The translations under genes and the position numbers were made by a program. The notes below the pieces were generated by a model. That model saw nothing but the letters and a program-made list of their open reading frames with translations. It was not told the DNA's origin and made no database searches. Shown piece after piece: positions 44,951 to 57,461 of a stretch of DNA of 64,000 bases (position 1 is the first letter of the stretch; each line of letters opens with the position of its first letter). Source of the DNA: Erythrobasidium yunnanense (taxonomy: Eukaryota; Basidiomycota; Cystobasidiomycetes; Erythrobasidiales; Erythrobasidiaceae). The DNA lies in the NCBI GenBank assembly GCA_001600175.1, contig BCJC01000001.1:3829652-3893651 (forward strand). The letters are read 5' to 3'.

Positions 44951-45349
44951 AAACTGCGGCGATCCTTCTTTCCGATATATGTTTACGCGCAGTCAGGCCA
45001 TCACGTGTTGTTTGTCTCTACTTTCTTTCGCTTTCTTCCACACTCACTCTACCCACTTTATACTCGTTCTCTTCTTCGCAAACACGCAGCTCCGTCTATA
45101 GTAGCACAGCTTGGTGTAATATGATCGTCATCTCGTCTCGTATATAATGGACATCCTCCTTATTTCTTGTCATTTGGGCTATGGATGATCTCTACTGTTA
45201 CAGGCTTGCATTGATAGCACAATGACACGAATGCGGACTGGCTACACGCATCCCGAAACGCGAATCACTGCCGGTACGTATACGTTGGGGGCGGAAGAAC
45301 GAAAGAAAATAGCAGTACACATTGAGTGATTCAAAAGGAGAGTAGAGGA
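44951..45349. other. Convergent intergenic region, Spo12-like / module-NTF2-WD40 gene
   Basis: About 400 bp of 3' flanks. Pyrimidine-rich after 45000; no gene recognised. Confidence 0.5.
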
Positions 45350-48300
45350 CTAGGAGTCTGCAGTGTATTGATAGCTGAGTGTGCTGAAATGATGTTTTTC
45401 AAGGAAGGTCATCCTTGTACTGCTTTCGAAATAGGGTTGAATAATGTCGCTAATGCCAGTCTTGACGATGAATGGCTTTGAAGTGTTGCGGATGTCCCAG
45501 CTTGTTTCCCGCAGAAAGTTAGCCAAGTCCCGTGGTATTCATCCCCGAATTTGACTTACATGCGAACAGCATCGTCGAAGGCGTAAGCGAAAAGGTCGCC
45601 GTTAAATTGACCGTGATAATATTGGCCTAACGCGGCTTCCTTCTGCGTGCGAGCACCAAAGACGAGCGGCTGTCGAGTATTCGGTGCTTGACGAAGGTCG
45701 ACAAGCCTGAATTGATCCCTGAAGCATGCTTGTATAAGTGTTCAGTCATACAGACTCTAAGCGAGACACTTACTCTATGGATGCGAGGCATAGCATCGCA
45801 AGATTGTGGTTGACCGGGCTGCACATTGGAAATATCAGCTGCCATCATGTGGTTCCAGCAAAAAGGCTACATACTGTGCATACGCTCTCTGTATAGCAGT
45901 AGTCTCTTTCCAGGTTTGGATCTCCGTACTCTTGCCGATATCGACAATGTTCACCTATCAATCGAATCATAACGCTTAGCTATATGCTCGCGGGTATGTC
46001 ATGTGGGTGGACCGTACCCTTGAGTCCTGGCCCGCAGATAAGAGCCGTTTGCCCTGCCCCGCAAGCTGTACAAGGGCTCGAATGGCAGCGGAATGATTTG
46101 TGCGAATCTGTCTGGGGGTGGGGCTCCTGGCACCAGGTTCAGGTATATCCCAAACACAGATGATACCCTACACTTTGAATCAGCCATGTACATACTTGAC
46201 AAATCAAAGGCCGTCCTACATCGTTACCAGCTGTAGCGAACTTTTCTTTCTGGGAATTTGCGCTGGTGAGCAGAGTCATCGCCGCGATCTGGTTCTTGAC
46301 GTGAGGACGGTGTTCCAAGACGTCTCGTTGCAGTGGGCCCTGTATTACGCTTATCAGCAGGAGGTAAGAACCGAACAGCCTTACAGCAACTTACAGAGGG
46401 TTCTCCACTCCGGCCATACTTATTGAGTCTAAGTATACAAGCCTGAGGGAGTGGCTCTGACGTGCCAACAGCGGTCGCGATACCAAGTCTGTATCCCACG
46501 ATGACAGCTTGATGAGCTTCCGAGAAGATGGCTGCGTCCACGGTTAGATCCTTGTGCAGGTCTGAAGGCATGGCAGCTAGTTGTTGGGAAGTGCGCACCA
46601 GGCGATCTGGTCGCCACAGCTCGACGTCTCCACCCATACTTACGCCCAGATAGCCAGATGTTTCTGGCGCATGGAAGAACATCCTGGCTTTACTGCGCGA
46701 TCGGCTTCCCCACATTGTATGATCTGTATGATTGGTTGATAGAGCGATGAAGGACTCTCTGGCAGACAGTGGCCCAGCTTTCTTTCTCGGCGCAGGCGCC
46801 TCTTCCAGCCTGGCAGCTTTGTTGGCTTTCTTTTTCTGCTTCTTGGAGAGCATCGTATCGGCTGATGATCCCTTCGATCCGCTGACGGAAGCATTTAGGC
46901 GAAGCTCCAAAGTCTTCACACGCTCTTCAAGTTTGGAGACAGCCACAGGATCTGGAGTGCCCGCTTGACTGTCGGTCCTAGTTTTCACGCGCCGACCTTC
47001 GCTTGAGAGACCTCTTTCTACTCCTGCTCCGAGCATGTCAAGCTCATCATCGCTATCATCAATCTCGACAACGCGTTGAGGTCGCTTGCCGGTGACCTTC
47101 GCAGGTGGCACAAGTGCGCTGCGGGAAGCGCTGGAGGATGTACTAGCTATAGGGCGCTGTTCCTCCCGTGCGTCATAATCTGCCATATTTTGGGGCATCT
47201 CGCTGACTGCTCGTACGAAAGCGGCGGATGTGAGCTTGGGCTTTGGTAGAGCGATGATCTTCTGTGGCGTCGCGGGCTTTGCAGGTGCTTTGAAATGATT
47301 AGCGGTCTCAACACTCTGCTGTGGGAGAGAGGAAGGCTTCCACGCTGCAGGATCGCTCCACGCTCGGACCATAATCGAATCAGACATGATGAGGTAGGGC
47401 AGACGGGCGGGGTTGTCGATAGGCGAGAGGTAGATAGTACGGTCGAACGACCTCTTGTTCTGAGTTTCGAACTAGAATAACGATTAGTGGGATGCCTTTG
47501 AGGCATAGCAAGGGATATGTACCTCAGTAAATTCGCCATGCAGGGTCACGAGGATGTCGCAATATGTCATGGGACCTTTTGTAGACGCATCAATCCGCAT
47601 GGCGTCATATATGAGCTTCCCATTGCCGGTCCGATGGGTCTGCCAATGGAGAGTCAGAGACACTGCTTCTTGAGTATTCGGTCTGCACTTACGCATGCTG
47701 GCAGTCGACGCAGAGTATTGATAATGCTGTAATTACCGAATGCTGATATGGCTGGATTCCGAAATCATGTACTGTCAGAAGGAGACCGACCATCCCCTGA
47801 AGCGAAGCTTACTATCGTCTTTCCTCCGCACGCCGCTGCCATCGTTCACGGTATAGCCAAATGTTGCTGATTGAGTGTAGAAATCGATGAGGCGAGTGCG
47901 AGATGCTTCGTAATGTTCGATGAAGCTGCAAGTAAGTCAGCTTGCGCAGTCCTCATCAATAAGGTTCTTAGCCATACATTTTGAGAAACGCTTCTACGTG
48001 GGTCTTGGTATGAGCAGAGTCTGCGTAAGAGGACTTGATATTGAGAGGAAAGCAGATAGGAGGGCTAGGTGCAGAGGGAGAGACGGGTGTCGCTGGCCGG
48101 GGGTAGCGAGGCAGCGTCACTGTCGGACTGTGGGCTTCCCGCTTGACGGCAGTCGGTGTTGCAGCAGGTACTCTAGCCGACGGAGCACGATGTCCTTCGA
48201 CTATATCCATAGCTGAAGTGCCAGGCTTCGGAATCGCTTCGGTAGGCTTTGAGGAGTTGAGCACCATGACTAGAAAGGCATGACTGAAGAAAGCCTCTTT

Positions 48301-51300
48301 GGCAACCTTGCCTTGCTGAGCTTGGAGGATGCCTTGCTGGAACTTGAAATCGTCTCGCTTTTGCCTTACAGCATCTGCTGAGCCACGCGAATATAGGCAG
48401 TCTTCCGGTAAAGGTACCAAGAAGCGATCGCTTTGCAGAGCCGGTGCATCGTAGATGAGTCGCACAGTTGTATCGCTGAAGATTTTCCCTTCGTGAGCAG
48501 GAGTGACAGGCTTTCCTAGACTGTGCTCCAACTCCTCAAATTTCGCTTCGACGAACGCGCCTCTGTCTTTTCTTTGTCTGGTGGACACAGCTTTCTCGTC
48601 TGTGATATGGAGTCCGAGAGGCAAATCGAACACCGAGGTGAGAGACTGCAAAATCGGAACAGCTGGCGTCTGAACATCTGGGGCAGGTGTCTGTAAGGCT
48701 GTTTTTCTAGACCTTGACCCGCTTGGTTGGTCTTTGAGAGCAGCGGCAGGGTCCCGCTGTAAGCTCCGCAAATCGGGCTGGAAGACCAGAAGCACGGCCC
48801 ATGTCTCTCCCTTTGCCAAGACTTGCCCTTCGCCTCCCATCTTCTTGATAGTCCTCAAATCCAGCAAGTGGGACCGAGCGCGATTCGCTTGTGCTTTCGG
48901 CGTCATAATCGCCTTTGTCCAGGTTTTGAACAGGTACTGCGCATGCGGTGGAAGCTCAACGGCTTTAGACGGAAGAGAATCGCCAGCATGCTTATTACCG
49001 ATTCTGTTCTCATAAATTCAGTATCTAGGATAGGCGCGCGGCGTAGTCAGCTCACTGTAATAAATGCCCTTGTTGTACCGTGGGTGGCCGATAGCGTATT
49101 TGGCATTCCATATTACCGGCACGCCCTATATAGCAGTCGATACCAGCCTTCGTCTGATCCTCAAGCTCTTGCTTCAGCTCATAATCCCAAACAGCGTCTC
49201 TTGCCTCCTTAGGCAGGTCTCTAATTCCTTGAAGGAAAGTCTGCATTAAGGGCGAAGGACGCAAGAGATATTCTTGGCTGCCGGTATCGATGCGCTGGGT
49301 GGCGTTCGACGACATTATAACGTCGGAAATTTCCTGTCGAGTTGTCGCGACGGCCCGTGGACGTGCCACTTCCACGACAGTGTAGCTTGGCCCCAAGACA
49401 GCTGTCTCGACTTCATGCCAGTCTTTCCGGAGATCTTCGAGGAACGGGGTGGATCGAGATAGGCGCTCTTCTCGCTCTGCTCTCGTTACGTATTCTTTGC
49501 GGAGATATTGTGCACCTGCTTTTCGCGGATAATAATGGTGCCAGATGTTGTTCTCCTTGTCGTGGCTGTCTAAGCTGATGGCGCATTTGTATGTCAGTAT
49601 GTAGCACAGGGGAGTTGGGAATGAGCGTACCCAAGAGGCTCATTCGCAGCAGTAGACTTGGGTCTTGCCGTTATCTCTACTGTATCGCCTACATTGCCAA
49701 GCTCCAACCGATAGCCTTCGGACGAAGCGCGGTCCTTCTCGAAATCCAGTTCGTATTCCCTCAAAAGGTGAATGTAATTTGACTTGCCACAATCGTGCTG
49801 AGCGAGCGCTAACGAGAAGTGGTATATATACTTGCGCACAAGATCGGGGCTACCTAAGTTTGAGGGCTTCAAGCTCATGCCTGACCGAGACGCCTGCAGC
49901 ACTTTTGGCGCAGCGGATGGTTGTTGTGGTGTACTAGATACTGCGGCCGGCTTGATGACCTCGAAAACAGTATAACTCGGATCAACGACAGCGTAATGTA
50001 CGGTGGAGCCGTCCCGACCAAGATATTCTGCAACGCTTGAAGCTTGCTCATACGGTTGGCCAGATTTTGTGCCCATTCGCTGATAATGGTAGCGTGATAT
50101 TAACCCGGATAGATGCGTAAAGTGGTGCTTTCCGTCAGAAGCGCTAAGTTCGCCAATACTGGCCAAACTATACTCAGCGAAGTTATACAAAGCTCATGGC
50201 TAGCTATCACTCACGCGGGAAGAGGAACGCCTTCCTTCTTTCTCCAGCTCGTTATTTGCACTCGCATGGCATCGTTACATTCTCCAGCCTTACTTTCAAA
50301 GCCAGCTTCGGAAAGTCTGTCGTGTTCACGACGTAGCTCGTAGCTCCTCAGATTGTCTAGAAGAGACGGATGTGTTTTCGTAAAACTGATTATAGCCTGC
50401 GAGAAGTGGAAGATATGCGTCCGATGATCCCGCTTGGGTGCTGCACCAGTCGATCTTTGCGCCTGTCCATTCTGAGTCGGCACCTTCATGCTTGTTACGT
50501 TGATTTGATCTATCTCCATGTCATGCAGCCCCGGTCGACTATGCGACTGCGCCATACCAGGCAGCTCGTCGGTCTCCATGTCGCTGTCATCTGTGATTGA
50601 AATGACTTCCCACTGCTGTGGATCGGCTCCCTCTTTGCCCTTGCCCTTGAGAGCACTTCTAGACGAGGGTGCTTCACGCTTGACCTCTTCTAGCGAAGGA
50701 GTTCTGAACAAAGGTTGTGCTCTCGGCGTGCTGCTGTCGGCAGTAACTCCGATCACAGTACGACTTCCGCTTGTGCTTGCGATCGGAGTGTCGATGCGAT
50801 CCTGCGTTGCCTGAGGCCGCTGTTCGCGGAGAGGATGCCCTGCAGTACTGCCAGATCTCGAGGTCGAAGCTACCGGCGTCTCTCTTTGACCTCTGTTCCT
50901 TGTACTATTACTCCATTCGATATCTGAGGTACTGCTATCTACCCTGCTCACTGACGCAAGAAGCATAGCAGCAGAGGACAGGCCAGGTGTACTGCTCTCA
51001 GCTCGACCTGTAGGGCTTCTCCATACATCTCCATCTTCTGACACCCTGATAGCACCATTCGAAGTCGATCTTGCCGGGACATCTGCAGTAGGTGCAGGAC
51101 TGCGACTGGCGAATTTCTGAGCTCGTAGGTTGTCTAGCTGATCCGGAGTGGGAAGAGTGATTGCAGATGGTTTGCTAGCTGGTGCGAACCGCCGTCCGCT
51201 CTGTACAGTCTGACCATCGGCTGGATTCGTCATATTGTTGCTGGCAGAATGTTGGCCGCCAACCTGGGTTGAAGTATCTCGCTTCCAGCTCATATTCTTG

Positions 51301-51617
51301 CTACCTTGCATACCAGATGGGCCAGTCGGGACCCTTGACCAGTCGATATCCTGTTGCTTCGCATTGTTCGTTCTGGCTGCTTGGGCAGCTGGCGGCACAG
51401 CTACATGGCTGCTTGTAACATTAGGAGGAGCAGGTTCTGGCTCTTTTCGTCCAATTTTGTATGTCGGCGGCCTTATATTCCATCCTTCGCTTAGATTGGG
51501 CTGCGAATCTTCTTGACGGGGTTGTTGCTGCTGCTGTCTCGCCGTCGTTGATCCAGCAAAAGCACCTCTACCTCTTCCAAAAGGTCGTGTGTGCTGGCCA
51601 TTGAAGTTGCTTGACAT
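45350..51617 (-). CDS. Large multidomain protein: repeated modules, Mex67/NXF-like NTF2 fold, WD40 repeats
   Basis: Read by eye as one gene with many short introns, roughly 1,900 residues. The N-terminus (MSSNFNGQHTRPFGRGRGAF) is RG-rich, followed by a disordered region with a SIM-like patch (VISITDDSD). Then come four or five copies of a helical module marked by RSYELRREHDRLSEAG (about 50.3 kb), REYELDFEKDRASSEG (49.7 kb), WDYELKQELEDQTKAG (49.2 kb) and weaker ones at 48.9 and 48.3 kb. Linkers contain DPSYTVFEVIKP and GPSYTVVEVARP. An NTF2-like domain follows (47.3-48.0 kb: VEAFLKMYG, LVTLHGEFTE, KRSFDRTIYLSP), resembling Mex67. After VVEIDDSDDELD and a Lys-rich helix come WD40-type strands ending VRIWDIRN. 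Two long open exons (46.2-47.4 and 48.0-48.9 kb) bridge module to NTF2 and NTF2 to WD40, supporting one polypeptide. Function unknown; mRNA export or RNP biology is a guess from the NTF2 fold. Confidence 0.6.
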
Positions 51618-52054
51618 CAGTCGGTCAACGCGAAGGCAACAGCACGAGACGTCGAAGCAAGAATTGTATTGAATGGGAGCTTCCGTGTGACATGAGTAGC
51701 TTAAACGAATGTATTTGTGTCTACAACAACGTGAATATCGTTGTAGTATACCGACGACAACATGTGAAGATCATTCTCGGGAAGTCCGATCCGCCGCGCA
51801 GCGTTACAGCTATGGATACACCTGATCATGCACTACGGTAATGGTGTCATCATGTAACAAAGGGAAGATACGGAGATTGGGTCATCAAGACCGCGTTTTG
51901 GTATTTCGTGAAGGGAAGAGAAGCCAGACGGCCATCTATACTTGGATGGATTTGTGCCAAGCTTCATATAAGGAGAAGATCGAATGAACAGGGAGAAGAG
52001 AGCGTGATGAAGCACCGCAGGAAAGACTGGCCAGCAGACAGTATCGAAAGATTT
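51618..52054. other. Intergenic gap between the module-NTF2-WD40 gene and the kinase
   Basis: Promoter of the large gene and 3' flank of the kinase. No recognised element. Confidence 0.5.
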
Positions 52055-55000
52055 TCATATGTCGCCATCATGCCATCTTGTGAGACTGGAGAAGTCGCTG
52101 AATGGATCTTCACCGTCATCCTTATCGTGTGCACGTCCTGCAGTACCTTTGATCTGCCTGTCCAGATCGAGCGACTTTGAGTCTTTCATCGGACGGAAGT
52201 TGACAGTGTCAAGACCGTTCTGCGATGACACAAGGAAGTCAGACATGCATGTTGGAATATTATAGCCGCACGTACTGTCGCTGCAGGAACGATCGGCGGC
52301 CTTGTGTTCCGAAGAAGACCCCAATTGATGGTCGCAAACCATTTATTGCTCCTGACCTCGCTTGCACCAGCCAGACTTCCCAGTCTCTTGTGTTCATCCT
52401 TGATAAGCAACCTCCTGATGATGTTCTTGCACGCTGCTGAGATGTGCGGGTGATCCGGGAAAGTCGGATCATGCCTTAATACATTCGAAAATGTTGCATG
52501 CCGATTCGGTCCCTTAAAGGGTGTTGTGCCGAAGAGCATCTCATATGTGAGGATACCGACGCACCACCAGTCGACAGCTGAGGAGTGCCCGCAGCCCTTG
52601 ATGACTTCAGGCGCGATATATTCCTCGGTACCGACAAAGCTGTTCGTCCGGAAATCGGCTATGCAGGACTTCGTGTCGACTACCCAGTCGCCATTTGGTG
52701 TGATTTGTTTGATACCGGCAGGGGTGCTAACGCCCGCTTCAGTCTGCTTGGACAGATCGAAGTCCGACAACATGATATGGCCAGATTGGTGGAGTAGGAT
52801 GTCTGATAGACAAGGTTCAGCAGACATACACAATACAGACATAGTGCTATAGCTTACTCTCTGGTTTCAGGTCTCTATAGATGAAACCCATCAGATGCAA
52901 GTATTCTAGCGCAGCGATGACTTCCGCAGCGTAGAACTTTGCATCTTCTTCCGGCAAGCATTTGTTCGGTCTTGTCTGGAGTGCTCTGAAGAACTCGCCT
53001 CCCATGCAGTACTCCATGCAGAAGTAGAGATGCGAGTCGGATTGGAAAGTATGGTAGAGCGTGACGATGAAGGGGTGATTCGAGGTCGCAAGTATTTCCT
53101 GGAAAGTCCGAACGTTGTTAGAGGTGTTCATTTACACAGTGTATCTGTTCAAGCTCACCTGCTCCGCTAACGCGCGCTTGATCTTGTTCCTCTTGACCAT
53201 TTCTTTCTTGCTGAGGACTTTCATCGCAAACAGTCTCTCCGTCTTCTTCTCCCTCACTAGATATACTTTGCCCACATCTCCCTTGCCTAACATCTTGATC
53301 TTCTGGAACGAGCTAGGTCCAACTTCTACGTCTCGTATCTTGATACTATTGCTCGAATACGTCCTTCTAAAGTTCGCACGTGGCGATGATGGTGAGCCCG
53401 GTATCTGGAGGTTCGATAAGGATGCAGATGTGTTTTTGGTGAATGTGCTGGAAGGCGAACTCGGTGCGTGGTGAGAGGAAGAAGAGGGTCCTATAGAAGC
53501 TGATTTGGAGGTGGAGACGGATAAGAAAGAAGCACTAGGCGAGCCAGGTGGCAGCGATCCATTCGGCGCAGAAGAGCTTGGGAAAGCTAGTGATCCGCCT
53601 GGTCGGTATTGGCCATTGTCGATTCGCGAATAAGAGCCACTGCGGCCTTTTGTGAGTCGCGGACTATTGTTGCTATCGGGATGTAGAGACTGCGAGGATG
53701 CGGAGTGGAAAGATTTGGCTGATACGCTCAAGTTGCCAGAATCTGATTTCTGCAGGCTATGGCTAGCGGGCGAAGATGTCGAAGCTGACAAGCCCTTCTT
53801 GTTGTGACTGGTATTGGTGCTGATTGTCAGGGGCTGTTTTGATTGTGCGACCCCATTGACGGAATCTTGGATAGCAGCGACACTCTCGAAGCGACCTCCT
53901 GCAGGTGATGTAGGTAACGCAGGCGCGTTTGGATCATTTGCTGCTCCTCCTAGGAACAGCTCCCTGAGATGCGCTTGACCTTTTGTATTGGGCATTGACG
54001 AGACTCGGCGAAGTAGGCGATTCGCAAAGGATGATGTTGAGCGTAGTGAGCCATGCAGACCAGACGATGGTGCTGGCGCTGCATGATTCGCTGCTTGTGC
54101 ATTGATGCTAGACGAGGTAGAGTTGGACGATTCTTTGCGTCTGCTACCAAAGAGAGTCCGAGGAGAGTGAAGCGGTCCAGAGTGAGTCGGCGATTTTAGC
54201 GACCCAGACGAAGTGCCACTGCCATGCGAACCGGATGTATTCAGACCTAAACCCTTGTATCTGTCCTGCTTGGAGTGCGATGTGGATGAAGAGGCAGCTG
54301 GACTTGGCAAACCTGCAGAGCTGCTTGGTGCCGTTGCAGAAGGCGATGGTGTGGGCTGCCTCGACGTTGATGATGCACCTCCAACAGAAGACGTAGAGGC
54401 ATATCTATAATTGAAGTATCCTCCAGCTGGCGTCCTATCTCCTCCTGTACTCGTTGTCGGGCTATCTGGGAATTGCAGAGTCGCATGCAGACCCGGTGAA
54501 TCGACGAGTATAGTCTTGGTTCCAGACTCCTCTTCTACTGTCAAGCCAGTCAGACCTAGGGATGCGCTTGGGCTCTTCGGTAATATGCTGCCCCGCGGTG
54601 ATGTAGGTCTTGAGCCGTCTCGCGATGAGGCATGGCTGTTTTTGGTTGATGAGCGCGATAGCTGAGAATTGCTCGCCATACGTAGCAGGCGCTTCCATGG
54701 CCCTGTCTTCTGCTGTTGCTGTTGAGGCTGTTGCGGCGTGTTGTCACCGGAGCCACTCGCGGCAGGGACCGCAAGATCAGATGAAGTAGTTGCTGAGCTG
54801 CCTGCAGATGGTATCGCAGCATTATGATCTGCTCCTATTGCGCTCTTAGCATCATCTGAGCCGTCTATCTGCATGTTGTTGGCGCCCAGAGCACCGCTGC
54901 TCTCGCCAGACACGGGAGTGACAGAGAGCGTAGGTGACAGTGGAGCGTCCTTCATAGTCATTGAGCCAGCCATACTGGGCGACGCAGACGTGTCCGAGCT

Positions 55001-55108
55001 GCTGTTTCGTCGCTCCATACGCTCGCGCTCGCTGCTCGTGGACCGGTCGCTGGAGTTGCTGGATGAAGCCGCCGATGAAGGGCCAGCAACGAGCGCTGAT
55101 CCAGTCAT
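52055..55108 (-). CDS. AGC-family Ser/Thr kinase of the NRC-2/FPK1 type
   Basis: Fungal kinases of this branch phosphorylate phospholipid flippases (Fpk1/2 in yeast) and control growth (NRC-2 in Neurospora). The first 570 or so residues are Ser/Pro-rich and disordered. The kinase domain starts with [20 protein letters not shown], with the catalytic Lys in [11 protein letters not shown]. The active-site loop is FIYRDLKPE, split by an intron from [18 protein letters not shown]. The DFD in place of DFG is typical of this subfamily. A roughly 40-residue insert precedes [14 protein letters not shown], also typical. The C-tail ends with [12 protein letters not shown], a hydrophobic-motif-like segment. 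Introns near 52218-52270, 52805-52855 and 53095-53160. The ATG at 55108 gives [12 protein letters not shown]. Confidence 0.88.
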
Positions 55109-56131
55109 TGGGCGTACAAAATCACTGCGGTCGCGAAGATTGAGAGAAAAGCCAGAGATCGCAGCGCTTTTTTGGCGCGAAAGCTCAAGCTTGCTGGCTG
55201 GCTCGCGCTGGCGGTCTGAGCGGCCAAAGCGCCAGCTTATTCACGCCGCGTGCTGAGTGCCGCGTCTTCTAAGATTTCTGAATCTGCTGAAAGAGTCTTG
55301 AAGTGATTTCGAGGGCAAAGATATCAGAATCTCTGCGCTTGGCTTTCTTGCTGTGCGCGCAAAATGACAAATCGGCTCCCGCAAGATAGCCAGGTCGGGG
55401 CAATCTCTCATTTCGACTCGAGACAGCCATGGACCCTTACGTATCAGCACATCCATCTCGCATGAACCAGGACATGCCCGCTCTCAGGGCTCCCAGTCAG
55501 ATGCACTTTTTCCCCTGACTTTCTCCGCCTAAGTCCAGACTCCAGAGGCTATGGATCCCTTGAGAAGTACATAACCGCCTTCTTCTACGGTTCATCTCTC
55601 GTAGATAATCGTCTGCTCGACGTACTCATACGGCGCAATGCGACCGGCTTCAAATTGCTCAGTCTCATCTCGCAGGTGATAGAAGAGCTCGAAGTTCAAT
55701 ATGCATGAGGCGCATTGCACAGGTGCATACGATACGTGCGCAAGGTATCTACAATCAAACAATCGCACTCCAACCAGCGAAGACCGATTTAGAATCGCAA
55801 GTAATCGAAGGTCAACTAGCGGTGATATATACTATATCTAGGAAAATGTATCGACTGCATGCATTGGACTCCTCGCGTGCTAGAGCAAGACCATCTGACC
55901 GAGTGCCTTCGATGAGCAGGTCAGCATCCGATTCCGCCCTTCTTCCGGTCCTACCTATGAACGTTCTGCCTTTATCGACACTGAAGGATGCATGCCTTTC
56001 ACCCGAGCTGGCTATAAAGCGTTGCTCCGCGTCATCGTCTCTTCCTTCCGCTTTTCTTCAACAAGACCGATTATAGATCAGAGTCATTCAGCGCCTTCGA
56101 ACTCCAACGAGCCATAGCAAAAGCCATCGCA
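55109..56131. other. Divergent 1-kb intergenic region, kinase / family C member 2
   Basis: Must hold both promoters. An E2F-like palindrome lies at 55171-55182. The plus-strand frame 55705-56076 and a frame near 55550 contain no family motif and are considered non-coding or 5' leader. No repeat seen. Confidence 0.5.
55171..55182. promoter_or_regulatory. E2F-like palindromic site TTTGGCGCGAAA
   Basis: A perfect match to the E2F consensus TTTSGCGCSAAA, 63 bp upstream of the kinase ATG. Most Dikarya use SBF/MBF rather than E2F, so binding is inference. Confidence 0.35.
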
Positions 56132-57117
56132 ATGTCCTCCAGCCCAGTACAGACGCGTGCTTGCCGTCCTTCGCTGGGCAGGCAATCTTCCTCGTCTTTG
56201 GCGAGCTCCAGACGCAACTCCTCCACCAGCACAAAGTCGCTGCCCCAGTGCAAGCCATCGCTAGCTCCTGACATGCGCAAGTCCGTTTCTACTAGAGAAT
56301 CGGATTATCAGTCAGTTCCAACACCTGCTTATTTCGGACGCAAGTCTTCCTCCTCCTCCAGCACATCGTCTCGTCGCAAGCCAATTTATGCTCGCCCCTG
56401 GACTTTCTAGCATCGCTTACATTGTCTGCAGAATCAACGCCTCGAGCTTCAATATCTCCTTCGAGCTCATCCGCCAATCTGAATCGGAAGCTCGGCAAAG
56501 TAGAGCAGGAAGAGCGACAGAAGCTCAAAAATCAGTACCTAGGACGTCTTGACTTTGAAACAGCGTACTGGAAGGAACGGATGAATATGGCTGGCTCTTC
56601 CTTCAGCAGGCATAGCGAAGCTCTCCCAGCAGGATTCAAAGTTCCGTCCTTTCGAACGCTCTTGAAGGAGCTAAACATCGCCGGAGGGATCCTTTCAGAT
56701 TTCCTCAATATGTCAACCGATCCTCTATACTTGAGACGATACGCGATCAGTAAAGAGGTCGTGCTGGTACTTGACCTCCTGTCCGAGTATCGCCTCGATC
56801 CCAGTGGACTTCCCCTAAGCGCCCTGGGAGTTCGAGACCTTATTGAATGTCTCGAAGTGGTCTCATGGAGCTCTCGGCTTGTTCCGAAGCTACACGAAGA
56901 CCTTGTGCAGATTCGCAGGGCGCTGAAGCCGCCCACTTACGAACCTGCCTGTCAGCAAGAAGTTGGTTCACTGTGGGCCAAGATCCAGCCAGACCTTCAC
57001 GACTTGAGCAAGTTCCTCGAAGAATCTGGACCACGGGGACCAACGAGATCGCCTGCGGCACGGAAATTCAGAATCGATATGAAGGGTCTACTTAGGTGCT
57101 TGAAGGTCAAGAGCTAG
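56132..57117 (+). CDS. Family C member 2: Ser-rich N-terminus plus helical domain, frame break or intron near 56410
   Basis: The ATG at 56132 opens MSSSPVQTRACRPSLGRQSS, a Ser-rich basic leader like the other members. That frame ends with a stop at 56410. The second frame, open from 56422 to 57117 but lacking an ATG, carries the family domain: FETAYWKERM, EDLVQIRRALKPP, EVGSLWAKIQPDLHDLSKFL. An intron from the GTCTTC near 56344 to the CTGCAG at about 56431 would join them; otherwise the gene has a frame break. The FSY motif of the other members is not seen, and the middle is the most diverged in the family. Tandem with members 3 and 4. Confidence 0.55.
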
Positions 57118-57461
57118 AGCTGGTGAACGGATACTGTGCTAGCCGATTCTGCGAAGACCATCGACCCGCGAGTGTAGTCGTCGTACCGTCATTTAGACGC
57201 GGAAATACGGTCGTTCCATGAACGCTACCACGCGCGAACTGAGATCACTTGCCAGCGATATCAAGTCCCTGTCGAACTTTCCTCTTTCCAGAGCTCCCTA
57301 TGAATATTGGCAGCCTTTGTCTACCAACTTCCTTTCATCCTTGTCATTGCCAAAACTCGCTCACCTGGGCGGCTCCCTCCTTGCTACCGCTCACAGCAGT
57401 ACAGCAAGTACAAGCAGTAAGCAATTAAGCAGCGAAGCGACGCTCAAAAGACGAAACAGCA
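57118..57461. other. Intergenic gap between family C members 2 and 3
   Basis: 3' flank of member 2 and promoter of member 3. The ATG at 57218 opens a 100-codon frame that overlaps member 3 and matches nothing in the family. Confidence 0.5.

Noticed and set aside
45350-51617. Splitting the giant gene into a Mex67-like gene and a WD40 gene
   Set aside because: One uninterrupted open exon (46.2-47.4 kb) carries both the end of the NTF2-like part and the beginning of the WD40 part; kept as one gene with moderate confidence.
55705-56076. Plus-strand open frame of about 120 codons before family C member 2
   Set aside because: No family motif and low complexity; more likely promoter or 5' leader.
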